Source of the DNA: Epiperipatus broadwayi
Lineage: Eukaryota > Onychophora > Udeonychophora > Euonychophora > Peripatidae
Direction: 5' to 3'
DNA: 64,000 nucleotides
Assembly: GCA_028023455.1 (NCBI GenBank)
Contig: JAQFVV010012401.1
Span: forward strand, 280,501-344,500
The stretch's first letter is position 1. Every line of letters starts with the position of its first letter. The translations under genes and the position numbers were made by a program. The notes beneath the pieces were generated by a model. That model saw only the letters and a list, made by a program, of their open reading frames with translations. It searched no databases and had not been told where the DNA came from. Shown one piece after another: positions 23,712 to 35,119 of the stretch.

Positions 23712-25449
23712 ATATATATAAAATACATATTTTGCGGGTTCATCCATGTTAAAAACTTTTAATATTAATATACTGACGTTTCGACTTGGTCACACAAGCC
23801 ATCCACAGAGTTATAAAAGGTAGAAAGACGGTTGTAGAGATGGTACAATCACTGATTTGAATAAAATGTTAAAATTCCACCAATAGCAAAAAATGTTAAA
23901 TTTAGGAATGTTTTTTAAAAAAATCTTTCCAAATAGGAGGAAGTTTACATGTATCATCTCGCTTATTGATACAATCTGGCCTTTTAAGTATGTCAATGGC
24001 TTCTCTAATTTTGCATTGGTAGAGATTATCACATCTGGATATGATCCTGGTACTAGAAAAATCAATTTTATGACCTGAATCTATAGTATGGAGTGAGAGT
24101 GCTGATGATGATGAGTGTTGTTTAACTGCATTAGCATGCTCATCTCTCCTAACACTGATGCGACGATTACTCATACCTATTTAAGAAGCTTTACAATTTT
24201 TACATGAGATTTGATAGACACCATGAGATTCAAGAGGGATTGAATCCTTAGGCTTGGTTATTATATTGCTGATCTTTTGATGAGCAGAAAATGCTGTATC
24301 TATATTATAGCATTTTAATATATGTCCGATACTGTCTGTAGTTCCTTTTACATATGGAACACAAATCCTAATAGCTGATTTATCATCTTTTTGTTTCCTA
24401 TTTTGCCTATTTTGGGCTTGAAATAAGGCTTTTTTTATAAATTTGTAATTATAACTATTTGCTAATAAAACACTATTAATATGATTTATTTCTTCTTTCA
24501 GATGTGTCTCATCTGAAAGGTTAATTGCTCTATTTAAAAGAGTTTTGGCTACAGAAACTATCTGAGTTGCGTGATGATGAGAATGGAAATGCAAATATCT
24601 GTCTGTGTGTGTATCCTTTCTGTAAATAGAAAAAGATAAACTATTTGGTGTTCTGGTGATTAGAACATCAAGAAAAGAGAGTTTTCCATCAGACTCTGTC
24701 TCCATTGTAAATTTAATATGAAGATGCATATTATTTAAATTAAGAAAAAATCATCTAATTTATTTTTTTCCATGTTGCCATATGACAAAAGTATCATCTA
24801 TGTATCTGAGCCAAATGAGAGGTTTTAAAGATGATGATTCTAAAGCATGAGTTTCTATATATTCCATGAATAAATCAGCTATTCGTCCTGAGATAGGTGA
24901 GCCCATAGGAGTACCAAAAACTTGTCTGTAATGCTGTCCATTGTATACAAAATATGTATTTAAGAGACAATGTTTAATTAAAGCAATAATATGGTCTGGT
25001 AAATTGCAACGTTGTAAGATTATATTTAAAGCTTCATCAATTGGAATGTTTGTAAACAAAGACACGACATCAAAACTGACCAGAATGTCATTAGCATTAA
25101 TTTTTAAACTTTTTAAAACAGAAATAAAATGAAGAGAATTTTTAATATATGATTTAATAGATGGGGTTGTAGGTTTAATGAAATCCGATAAGTATCTGGC
25201 TAAAATATGAGTTGGAGAACCTATTGCACTTGGAAAGATTTTTTTAAAAAACATTCCTAAATTTAACATTTTTTGCTATTGGTGGAATTTTAACATTTTA
25301 TTCAAATCAGTGATTGTAGCGCCTCTACAACCGTCTTTCTACCTTTTATAACTCTGTGGATGGCTTGTGTGACCAAGTCAAAACGTCAGTATATTAATAT
25401 TAAAAGTTTTTAACACGAATGAACCCGCAAAATATGTATTTTATATATT
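23712..25449 (-). mobile_element. 5'-truncated Penelope-like element with inverted terminal copy
   Basis: The element runs on the - strand and is bounded by inverted repeats of about 220 bp (23,712-23,931 and 25,229-25,449). The right-hand repeat is an inverted copy of the element's own 3' end, including its last codons (IWKDFF region), joined to the truncated RT. This arrangement is typical of PLE insertions. Each repeat holds a hammerhead-like motif. On the - strand at 23,771-23,808 it reads CTGTGGAT, a GGCTTG/CAAGTC stem, GAAA, C-loop-GTA. The right copy has AAAA in place of GAAA. The coding part is described separately. Confidence 0.85.
23902..25269 (-). pseudogene. PLE reverse transcriptase plus GIY-YIG endonuclease, inactivated
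   Basis: The protein would reverse-transcribe element RNA (RT) and nick target DNA (GIY-YIG). Counting from 25,269, residues 61-76 hold the RT motif A (SFDVVSLFTNIP), 119-128 motif B (GTPMGSPISG) and 156-159 the YIDD catalytic box. LSFLDVLI follows near 24,680. The C-terminal part has HGVYQISCKNC and then IGMSNRR, R..EH, REAIDI and IN, the GIY-YIG signature of Penelope-like elements. The RT N-terminus is missing (5' truncation). Stops lie near 24,760, where a local frame disturbance is visible, and at about 24,176-24,180, where a TAA replaces the Tyr codon of YIG. All three parts keep the same overall frame, so decay is recent. The + strand ORFs across it are shadows. Confidence 0.9.
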
Positions 25450-25624
25450 TAACCCGTGCAAATCTTCGTTTTAACATATATATATAAACTCTTTTTACTC
25501 TTCATATTTAGTTCTCCAACTCCCTATTTTTATTAATGCATCTATTTTTCTATTCCATTCCATATCACTATAACACTCAACTCTCCTAACACAATCACCT
25601 CAACTTTTGTATAATGTATGACTT

Positions 25625-25790
25625 AAATTCTATACAGTAGGGACACCTAATGCAATCCAGAATAATTAATGGATGAAAGAATGTTTAGGCCCTAGATAAG
25701 GATTTTATGCACTAAATATTCTTGCATCCATTGATTACTTTGGCTTGCGTTGGGTGACATTACTCTACAAACAATAAACTTATTTTCAAT
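25625..25790. repeat. Dispersed fold-back repeat (GCATCCATTGATTACT family)
   Basis: The stretch contains TTGCATCCATTGATTACTTTGG and a diverged inverted copy of it about 60 bp to the left (AATTAATGGATGAAAGAATG). Related copies lie at 21,855-21,960, 54,890-55,000 and 55,230-55,350. There is no coding potential. Confidence 0.45.
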
Positions 25791-25799
25791 TTTATGTTC

Positions 25800-26677
25800 G
25801 TTTATAAAAACTCTTCTTGTTTTATATTCTGCCAATGATAATTTTTTTGTGGTTTATCTAGAATGCAAAATTTGTCCATGCTTGTAAAGTGTTTCACAAG
25901 TGAATTATGGAGATTTTAATTTGATTTTTTGTATAGAATTTTGTACAATACAAATTGATAATAATTCTATGCAGCTGACTTGAGATGATAATGATTTTTT
26001 CAGGTGGTAGATAGTAATTATAAAAAATAATAATGCAATTTTCCAAAGCGTTCTAGTCATTCATTTAAATAATATTAGTAATATCAATAGTAACCGGCAT
26101 TACAAGTGGCATTTTCCTGCATGAACTAGCAGGTCAGGGCTTCTAATGATGAATGACTACAATTTCTCATTCCATTTTTCTTTAATTGATTTAAACGTCA
26201 ATTGATTTTGAAATTGAATTAAACTCTTTTACATTTCTTTATGAAGTAACAAGAATTAAAATAGCCAGATGGCTTCTCGTTCCATTGAATTCCACAGTTT
26301 ATAAACAATAATTTATTTGATTATTTTAGAATACAAAATATAATATATTTACAAAAAAAATTGCAAATAAGCAAAAATAATCAGAAGTCATCCATTTATA
26401 TACAATTCTAGACTTTTTTTTTTTATTTAAAAATAAAAATACTGATAAATCAATGCTTTTCTTTTTTAAATATAAAATTGTATAGAAAATTTAATATAGT
26501 TCAATTTCTTGAATATTATTACTAATTATATATATAAAATCCATTATCAGTGAATAAATTTAATTATTATATATGAGATCAAATCTGGAATATAAAAAAA
26601 TAGATTTCTTATTATTACCTTCTATTTTATTTTACTTCCCATTTCTGATATTTTTTTAAGATTTGCAATTTATTATG
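25800..26677. other. AT-rich non-coding DNA
   Basis: Nothing recognisable before the hAT MITE. Confidence 0.5.
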
Positions 26678-26685
26678 CCCTAATC

Positions 26686-26994
26686 CAGGGGTCCCCAACT
26701 CTATGCCCATGGGCACCATGGCACCCGCAGACCATTTTACGTGTGCCCGCTATTATGCAAACATGATAAAAAATTATTTATCTGATACAAATAATTTTAA
26801 TTTTTAAGATTTCTTATAAATTATTGTATTATATTGTAATCAAATTGTAGATCATACTATACTTTTACAGTTTAAAAGAGTATTATTAACAATAATATCC
26901 AACTATAAATTTACATTGAAAAAATAAATAGTGCCTGCTACCTAGCCGGTATTATAAAATGTGCTCTTAAGTGCAAAAATATTGGGAACTGCTG
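26686..26994. mobile_element. hAT-type MITE (309 bp) with exact 8-bp target duplication
   Basis: The element begins CAGGGGTCCCCAACT and ends ATTGGGAACTGCTG, terminal inverted repeats of the CAG-r-GGTTCCCAA type typical of hAT transposons. It is flanked by the identical octamer CCCTAATC at 26,678-26,685 and 26,995-27,002, and 8-bp duplications are the hAT hallmark. It has no transposase ORF, so it would need a hAT transposase in trans. Confidence 0.9.
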
Positions 26995-27002
26995 CCCTAA
27001 TC

Positions 27003-27620
27003 TATATTAAGCAAATAAGAATCTGACGTTTTTTTGTAAGATTTTAACTTATATACTCATATTATTTCTTTTATTTCATTTTTACTTTTGCTTTGTTACA
27101 TCACGTTTCCATATTGGTTATCGATCAATAATAAAATAGCATTTGTTACTGCATCTATTGTATTTTTTAATTCATTGTGAATAGAATCTACATTACAATC
27201 TTCTTCATTTCTATAACTAAAAAAATATTTTATACCAATTGAAGCATATTTTGATTCGTTTCAGACTTCATGTGAACAAGTTGTTCTGATTATGTAATAG
27301 AATTTTTAATAGATTCTTATGATACTAAAATTTGTTTGGATAATTTTCTTTTTATTATTTTTAAGAGATTGGAAGATTATCTTCATCAAGATTTTTTTTG
27401 GCAAGAATATCTACTTTCATATTAAATAGTATATTCTCAAAAATAATAACTTTTTTATCAAATTTTGATACATCACTTAGTAGATATATTTAATTTGGCT
27501 TTTATAATTATAGCTTTAGTATTATCTCTTGTGTGTAGTTTCATCATTCATATTATTCTCCAAATAATGCATATATATCTTCTTTGAATTTATTTTCATC
27601 TCATTCCAAAGTGTGCAAAT
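27003..27620 (-). other. Unassigned stretch with protein-like - strand frames
   Basis: On the - strand, frames interrupted by few stops read WNEMKINSKKIYMHYLEN near 27,600 and DSIHNELKNTIDAVTNAI near 27,190. The texture resembles a decayed retroelement ORF, but I could not match a domain. It may be chance given the composition. Confidence 0.2.
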
Positions 27621-27629
27621 ATGATTAAA

Positions 27630-29950
27630 AAGTAAATAATTTTACTTCTCTCAGTAAAATAAAAAATATTAACAGGTTAAGATAGGATTCATGAAATATG
27701 ATAATTTTGTGGAAAAAATAAGATTTAAACAACAACAATAATACATTTAAAAAAGTTTGTGTCTGATTTATTATAACTAGTATATATAGGTAAATGAGAA
27801 AACTTGTTTAGCCTTAGGAATTTCTTGGAAACACCTGAGGTTATTCTCTATTTACATGGATATATATATATGACAATCTTACACTGAATCTAGAAGAAAT
27901 TCATACTAAAAACACAAATCTTTTTTATGCTAAATAGTACTGATATTTATATTTGCATCGATTTATAATATATGACCTGGAATTAAATAGCTAGTAAACA
28001 TCTATCTGTATAGGACTAAGTATGGGACATGATAATTTTAGCATTGGTTGCATAAATTTTCTTTTACATGTAAAAGAATAACTGATGGCAAAACTTTGAT
28101 CCTCAGTGTTTGGTTTCCATAAATAAATGCATTCAAAATTACATTCAATAAGCATTTAATTCTTTTTTAAATTAAGATTTCTCAAAAACACCTGATGAGT
28201 TAACTAGTTAATAACTTAGATGCTCTAAAGATTAAAAATCTTTTCAGAATTATTTTTTATATCTTTTTATACATTTAATTTTAATTTACCTATATTTAAA
28301 ATAAATCTAAAAATAGTCCCAAAAATGTTGTGACTAATTTAATATTTATAACAGTTTTATCTTTTAGTTTCTCAATATTTGAAATGAGTACTTTATTTTT
28401 TATCCTAGCCTGAGGTGATGGTGGATTTTTTTCATTTTTCTCCTCAATCTTATACTCTTCAACAATTGTTTCATCTATTTTTGTTCCTTTGGACTTTTTT
28501 AGGAAAAGCTCATTTTCCCATTTTTATCCTATATTTTTCTCAATATTTAGTCATTTCTTCTTATCTGTCATCTATTATTGAATACTTTAATCTATTTTTT
28601 TAATTATTTCTTGTCCCATGTTCTTATATCTTTCTATTTTAATATCTCTTCTCAGTATTTCTTCTTTTTTTTTCTATCATTTCATCCATTTAATTTTAAT
28701 GTAATTAATAATGTTATCAATATTTTTATCATTATAATTGGATTGCTATTCCTGATCAGTATAATTTAGTTTGGAATCAGTTGTTTCCCATCTTCTCTAT
28801 AATTTCTCCTTTTTTATTTTGTTCTTTTGTCATTTCTTTTATAATGAATTATCACCTTGAGTTCAAGTTTATTTATTTATTTTTCTTTCAATGCTGAATT
28901 TTCTCTTTCTCAAACTCTATAATTTCTGTGTATGATGATTCTATGATTGTGATTTATTCTTAATAATTTACTTTGGATTAGCACTTTTATGTAATGTAAA
29001 AGTCATCTATCTCTCTGGAATAATTATTTTTAAGTCTCATTGGATTTTTACTTTTATATAATGAAACATCAATCTGGTTTGGCATTAGTTCTGTAAGTGT
29101 CACCACATTTTGGGCAAAAAAAAATTGTAATGAAATATATTCAAATATTAAATATGGAAAAGTTCAATGTTTTTTTTTTATTTTCTGGAAATATCAATCA
29201 TAAAGTCACATGTAGTAATGATAATTATAATAATGATGATATTTTGTATTGGGAATCTATTTATATATCCAAAATACAGTAATGAATCTAGCCTTAGCTA
29301 AATTATATATTTCTATCATTAAATTCTTTAAACTTGGGGTAGTATATTTGTGTTATTTACATATGGCTGATAAGCAATTTATCTGAAACTTTAATTATAG
29401 TAGTCCTAACATCTAGTTATCTTTATAATTATTATTATCAGTTTTTAATTTAAATGAACAATCATTTGTTATGAGACAAATAAGTTAACTGGTTAATATA
29501 TAAGGCAACTAAGCACACATACCACTTATATATATTAGAATGTTCATAAAAGTATAATGATAAAAAATACAATAAATATTTTGAGACTTAAAGGTTTTTT
29601 TTTTTCAATAGCACTGCTTAGTTTATATAAGTGTGGGGGTAAATGGAGGTAGTGGTCATAATTTCCAATTACTAAATCTATCAGCAGCAATATAAAATTT
29701 ATTATTATCATTGATATAATTAAGATTTTGGATGAAGAAAATAAAATATATAAAAATATTTTAAAATAATCTATTATAAAGAATGGAATATTTAAAATTC
29801 TGTGAAATGATGCAACAAATAACTAATATTGATATAAAAAATCTAATTCAATTAGCAAAAATGTTATAGATTGGAATAAAGATTTCAAAAATATATAATA
29901 TACATGTACATATTAGTAGAAAAAAAAATTTTAACAATAAAAGAAAATAT
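27630..29950. other. AT-rich non-coding DNA
   Basis: Pyrimidine-rich stretches at 28.4-28.9 kb open short hydrophobic frames (F, L and S rich) that are compositional. No gene or repeat is supported. Confidence 0.5.
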
Positions 29951-29954
29951 GGAT

Positions 29955-30300
29955 CCATTACTAAAAAGCAAAGATATAAAATATGCGGAAATTTTTTACA
30001 AAGAATTCTATAATAATAAAGAAGAATTGTTTATATTTTATATGAAAAGATAACATATGCCATTAAATCTATAAAAAAGAGAAACATTCTAGGAAATGAT
30101 ATAATTATTATTGATACTTTTAAAAAGTAGGTAAAGAAATAGATAAATTGTTGGCAAAATTATGTACCAAATATCTAAATCATAATTGGGAAAATGTAAT
30201 AACAACACTGATATCTAGAAATAGTACTAAAGAAGATACTAGAAATTATTGACCTGTTAGTCTTCTATGAAATCTATGTAAGATATTAATATATCCAGGG
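29955..30300 (+). pseudogene. Fragment of a second non-LTR retrotransposon reverse transcriptase
   Basis: Frameshifted + strand frames give EITYAIKSIKKRNILGND near 30,045-30,100, matching the E-x3-AI-x-MK-x-GKA-x-G-D start of the RT domain. KLLAKLCTKYLNHNWENVITTLISR follows in two pieces near 30,140-30,215, and then RNY, a stop and PVSLL near 30,245, the NYRPISLL block. Everything downstream of this block is lost. Sequence and spacing differ from the 17-20.8 kb element, so it is a different family (RTE- or L1-like from motif style). The reading frame breaks several times, so it is inactive. Confidence 0.6.
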
Positions 30301-30304
30301 CCAC

Positions 30305-31490
30305 CCAATCAATTGGCAGCTGGATAATTTTTGGTGTTAAATAAAGGAAACACCATCAAGTTTAATAATAAATTCAAGAGTTTATTTTACTCTAAATAAT
30401 AATAATAATACTATTATTAAAAAATTAGTAATTCAACTGGCTATTTGCTAGTTGAAAATATGATCACTTAAATTACTTTACAGTTCATATCCCTGTAGAG
30501 ATTTAATATGCTTTAACTCTATAATTTTGTAAGCACATTACTGCACACACATATACTTCTGAGATAGTTGAATTGCATTCTTGACTAGTGCTCTTCTTTG
30601 GTACTGCATATTTTTCCCTTTTTTAATTCTTCTTTTTCAGACTTTTTATCAGCTTTGCCAATTTGCATAAACTAAGACTTTTATTGGCAAATTAGATTGT
30701 TACTTCTTGCACTTACTGAATTCTTTTTTCCTGCATATCAATTAGTTATTTCTTTTCTGGAGTATTCTAGCAATATTGCTAAATTTGTACATACGTATAT
30801 GTTTATGCTTTAATAAAATACACATGTACAAACATAGCAGATATTTTACAAAAATAATTTTATCTAATCTACAACAATCTTTGGATTCAAATTAACTGAA
30901 TGAAGATGCTGGAATTGAAGGTAGTTATAGTACAATGGATATGAATTATCATTATGCTAATATTACATTAAAAATGTTGATGATTATCAGAATACTTTTG
31001 CAACATCAGATCCCAATCCAATCACTAATTTTAGTCAAATTAGTTTAACTTTTAAAACTTCAATGTTATTAAAGTCAATTATGTCATCACACTGGGACAA
31101 GACAGATAAAACTAGAACAAATCCGGGGAAACCAGGACATATCAACACCTTAATTAAATGTAATTTATTTTATATATATATATATATTTATCTTGACAAT
31201 AAAAATCATGATTACACTACTTTAATAGTAGAATGACTTTCAAATACTATAACTAATACTAGCAAACATTTAGCAAAAAGCCTTTGAAAATTTTTTAAGT
31301 TTAAAAATTAAAATTGCTTCTATGTGATATGTTGGACTATTTCCATTATCTATCAATAAATTTGAATGTATATAAATTCTAAAGTTTATTTAAACTTTTC
31401 AAATACAAACAATTTGTTAGTAATAACACACAAATAGACCACATAGGTTGGTAATTACACAACATTTATAGTAGTATTATTCTCCACTCT
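30305..31490. other. AT-rich DNA with one dispersed repeat
   Basis: The copy at 30,965-31,065 (TTATCAGAATAC then CCAATCACTAATTTT) matches the repeat at 22,840-22,935. An (TA)n tract lies at about 31,163-31,185. No gene is recognisable. Confidence 0.45.
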
Positions 31491-31499
31491 TCTTTAGGT

Positions 31500-31680
31500 C
31501 TTGCTGGCCTGACCAATGACAATATTAGCATAAAAGTTGAACTTATATCTTTAGACTTTCAAATATCATTGTTAAGGCAATATTCTAATCAATTGAGCTA
31601 TGCTGTCAAAGACAAAGATAGTTGAAATTTCATAAGGGTTGGTTCAAATCCTCCTGAGTCCTTCAAATGTTTTTAATACT
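31500..31680. mobile_element. tRNA-like SINE fragments, both strands
   Basis: On the - strand TAGCTCAATTGATTAGAATATTG (31,583-31,605) is an excellent tRNA A-box and D-arm match, followed by a weak B box. On the + strand GGTTGGTTCAAATCCTCC near 31,641 is a B box. The two probably belong to an inverted or nested pair of tRNA-derived SINEs. Confidence 0.45.
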
Positions 31681-31739
31681 TTTTTCTAGGAGCAAGGTTA
31701 ATTAGGGATATCCATGCATTGTGTATTGCCATACTGGGT

Positions 31740-32080
31740 TGACTTATAAGATTATTTTCCATTGTCATATGAGCAGCTTCCTTGAATTTTTTTTTTTGCA
31801 CTTTTTTCTCTCCAATATTTTTGTATTTTTCCGATTGAACATATAATCATTAGTACATGCATGATCTGCTACTGTAGACACATCTGTTTTTCTCCTTTAA
31901 TCATTAGTTTGTGTTTTTGCAATCATTATTTAACAGGTTGGCAGGTCTCACCAATATACTTCCTTTCACATTTACATAGTATTTCACAGGTGCAGTTTTT
32001 GTTTTTCAGCATTTCCTGCTTAGACTTGATAGAACCTAGAATTTTTGTTCTAATGTTATATCAACTGCAGATTTTTTAAA
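31740..32080 (-). pseudogene. Fragment of a Penelope-like GIY-YIG endonuclease
   Basis: Reading the - strand from about 32,056, the frame gives NIRTKILGS, then NKNCTCEILCKCERKYIGET, then two stops after QPVK near 31,931. The C-x-I-x-C-x-C and KYIGET pattern is the start of a PLE GIY-YIG domain. The rest of the domain and the RT are not recognisable. The + strand ORF at 31,861-32,079 is its antisense shadow. A motif resembling a PLE hammerhead (CTGTTGATGA at 32,424-32,433) lies nearby on the opposite strand. The fragment is from a different PLE family than the 23.7-25.4 kb copy. Confidence 0.65.
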
Positions 32081-32089
32081 AAATTTGTA

Positions 32090-34040
32090 CACCATTCCTG
32101 GTAAATGTATGAATACACTACAGTACCCATAATTGTTTTTTTCTTTTGGTATCTCTTTTTGTTGCTTCTAGATCGTTTTTTTTCATTCTCTTAGTGTTTG
32201 AAAACTTATAAAAATTAAACATTATTTAAATAAACAAAAAACCATGTATTTTCAAATTTACAATTATTTTTAAATTTTTTTAACAAAAAAAATAATAATG
32301 TTACTTAAATTTAAATTTCCATTAAATTCATTCTTATCACAGCATGATTTTGTTTTAAAATATGAAATATAACCTTTTGCTTTGAATTATTACTGACTAT
32401 TTTTTTATTACTGTATAAACATCCTGTTGATGAAGCAAGCTTTCATTGTGTGAAGTAGTAAAAGATTTTATCAAATTTTTTCTACAAAAGGTGAATTGTA
32501 AATGTGTTAAAATGTGCAAAATGAAAATATGAAAAATAAGAATTGATTAAAAGAACAGTATTAATATTAGTAATATATTTTACCTGAGCATTCAAAATTA
32601 TTAAATAAAAAGTAGGAAATAAAGAGCTTACATCCAGACTATAAATAAAATAGTGAGTATTATATATTGTTTTACTAAATAATAATATTTCTTTTTAGAT
32701 TATTAATTCTAAATTTGTTTATATTAATGAGATTCTTTTGTTTTTGTTTATTAATTTTTTTACGCAAGTTTTATGTTGGTTCTAATTTAAAATGGAGATT
32801 GTAACTTGTATTGAATTATGTAGTTTTTATTTCTAAATAAATAGTAATTCTATGTATAAAATTTTGTGCAGTTTTGAGATTCAAATCAATAATTACTCAA
32901 AGCAGCGTACTTGAAATGACAGTGGTACCATTACTGATAACAATCTGTATTACATACAATTTTCCTATAGGAACTTACAGCTAAGAATAAGCGACTATCA
33001 ATTTTTCATTCTATTTCATTATAATTAATTTGAATATTAAGTGATTTTGAAATTAAATTAAATTCTTTCATAGAGTTGTTTATGAAATAAATAATAAATA
33101 AAGAATAACCACATGTCTTCTGTTTACAAGTATTTTTCCAAACATACCTTATAGAATTTCATAACCATATAACTTAATTAAGAATTTTGTAAACATAAAT
33201 TAGCTGATTAGGGATTTCATTATCATTGAGATTTCGCTTAGGGCACAAAAACAAGTTTATAGAGAAACAAGGAAATTAAAATAAATAATTATTTATTTAC
33301 ATTTAATTTTAAAATTCAAGCAATTTCATTTTTATAATTAAATCAGCATTTTTTTAAAAAAAAAATGAAACTATAAAATTATACGACATTTAATATGGTT
33401 TTATTTTATATAGATATTTTGAGTTGTATGCTATAGTCTCACAAGCTACTGACCCAATCACGATAGTTATATAAAAAGTTAGGCTATCATTTATAGAGCA
33501 AAATTCAAATATTTAAATTCCTGGTTCACCTTAAAAATAGAAAAAAAAAATTTTACGGAATATTTATGCAATAAAAGGAAGCAGTTTAATATCTTTTTTA
33601 CTGGACCAATAGTTTATGAGAGTATGGTGAGAAATACTGGTGCATTGTGAATTACTTTGATTGGTTGCATACCATTTTTAGTGGACTACTTCATTGGTGT
33701 ATATTATTACTATATATATATATTCCGATTATCATATATACTTAAAATTATATTCATTGAATAGACATAATTATCATTAATGAAATCATATCATCTCAAT
33801 ATATATATAAAACAAATTAGTATTATATATTTCATATATTAATACTAAAAGGTGCAAATAAATACTAGCAATAGTCTGCTTATAACATGCCGGCCATCTC
33901 TGCTAGCATATGCTAAATGGAGATGGTACCCATACCATAAGTAAATGACATATCAAATCTTACAAAGTTGATTTCATTTTTGTTTATATATATATGTTAA
34001 TTCTAATGTTTTCACGGATAAAAGATGTCATATTATTATT
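32090..34040. other. AT-rich non-coding DNA
   Basis: No gene is seen. A short hairpin (CCATCTC / GAGATGG) lies at about 33,895-33,930. The rest is A/T-rich with no recognised repeats. Confidence 0.5.
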
Positions 34041-34064
34041 ACTATTTGCGGGATATTCCGTGTA

Positions 34065-34598
34065 GTGAAAAAGCTAAATGCTTTGGAGTGTCATGGTGTG
34101 TATGAAATTCCATGTAGGGTCTGTCCACATACATATATAGGACAGACTAATCATAGAATAAATATTAGAAAGAAAGAACACATTCTGGCAGTGAGAGAAA
34201 AATCCAATTCATCAGCTATTTATTCTCATATTAAATTAACAAATCATGATATCAATTTTGAAAAAACAAATATTTTAGCAAAAATTGAACAATATGACCA
34301 GAGATTGCTAAGAGAAGCTATAGAGATTTTTAAAAGGCCCAAGAGCATAAATGAAAGGTGTGAGTTAAAGAAGATTAACAACATTTGGAAGAAACTATTG
34401 GAAGAGAAAATAAATTTTAAAACTTCTCAACCAATAGTCATAAAGAAAAATTCATATATTAAATATTATATGGAGAGCTCGCTAAATAAGCTCTTAACAA
34501 GCTTTGAGAATATCCCCAACCTCTCAAAGCTTGTTAAAAGCTTGTTTCATGAGCTCCATATATATATAACATTTGTAAATACAAGCTTATTAAATTAG
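34065..34598 (+). pseudogene. PLE GIY-YIG endonuclease domain, 5'-truncated element
   Basis: This open frame encodes the C-terminal endonuclease of a Penelope-like element: ECHGVYEIPCRVC and TYIGQT (GIY and YIG strands, residues about 8-31), NIRKKEH (catalytic Arg and the EH), SSAIYSHIKLTNHDINF, REAIEIFKRPKSIN (catalytic Glu and Asn) and IWKKLLEE. The nuclease core is uninterrupted and its key residues look intact, but no RT lies upstream, so the copy is truncated. The start given is simply the first in-frame codon available. The last 45 residues are encoded by a strong hairpin (34,468-34,567) and are probably terminal-repeat sequence rather than true domain. This copy differs from the 24-kb PLE, so several PLE families coexist. 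Confidence 0.85.
34468..34567. repeat. Long hairpin at the 3' end of the PLE fragment
   Basis: Arms of about 43 bp (34,468-34,511 and 34,522-34,567) share TTAACAAGCTTTGAGA and its complement, with a loop of about 12 nt. The hairpin sits where a PLE terminal repeat would be expected. Confidence 0.7.
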
Positions 34599-34599
34599 G

Positions 34600-35110
34600 C
34601 ATGTGACATCTGACTTGATTTTTTTTAATATATTAAATATCCACAGAAATATGAAGTGTAACATGATCTAGATTAATCATGTGTTCCTCTAGCAATTATC
34701 CAGTTGATTGCTCATCCTATCTACTAATATTATTGTTATTTATAATAAATAGACTTGAAATTATTTCTAAACTTTTTGTGTTTGTTTTTTAAATAAATTA
34801 TATAATTAACCAACTGCAAGAATATAGTTAGCCCTGGATACATTATGTGGCACAGACAAATGGAAAACCTGTATGCCTGTAAAGGCTGGATATTATGTGA
34901 AATATGCAGCACAATAAATTGGAGTAACTGTGATGCTGAAATTATATTGTGGTGTAGTCATAAAAGTGATTTGTGAAATATTGTGTGACACAAATTGAGA
35001 ACTTGTGAAATAAGTGATTGAGTAAAAACTGAATAGCTGTAAAGTTTCAATGTCACAGCTTTACAACCTGAAAGTATATATTAGTGATTAAGATAATTTA
35101 AGAAATAAGC
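34600..35110. other. Unassigned DNA upstream of the Gypsy remnant
   Basis: It may contain the leader or LTR of the Gypsy element that follows, but no LTR pair or primer-binding site could be identified. Confidence 0.35.
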
Positions 35111-35119
35111 AGAACAATA

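Noticed and set aside
23811-25132. ORFs on the + strand and an extra - strand frame across the PLE
   Set aside because: They are shadows of the PLE coding frame or of its inverted terminal copy.
28188-28230. CTGATGAG near 28,193 as a hammerhead
   Set aside because: No GAAA box or cleavage site follows, although a short stem could form.
31861-32079. 72-residue + strand ORF
   Set aside because: It is antisense to the PLE endonuclease fragment on the - strand.
32424-32460. Hammerhead ribozyme at CTGTTGATGA
   Set aside because: The first box has an insertion, helix II does not pair and GAAA is replaced by GAAG. At most it is a relic of the nearby PLE.
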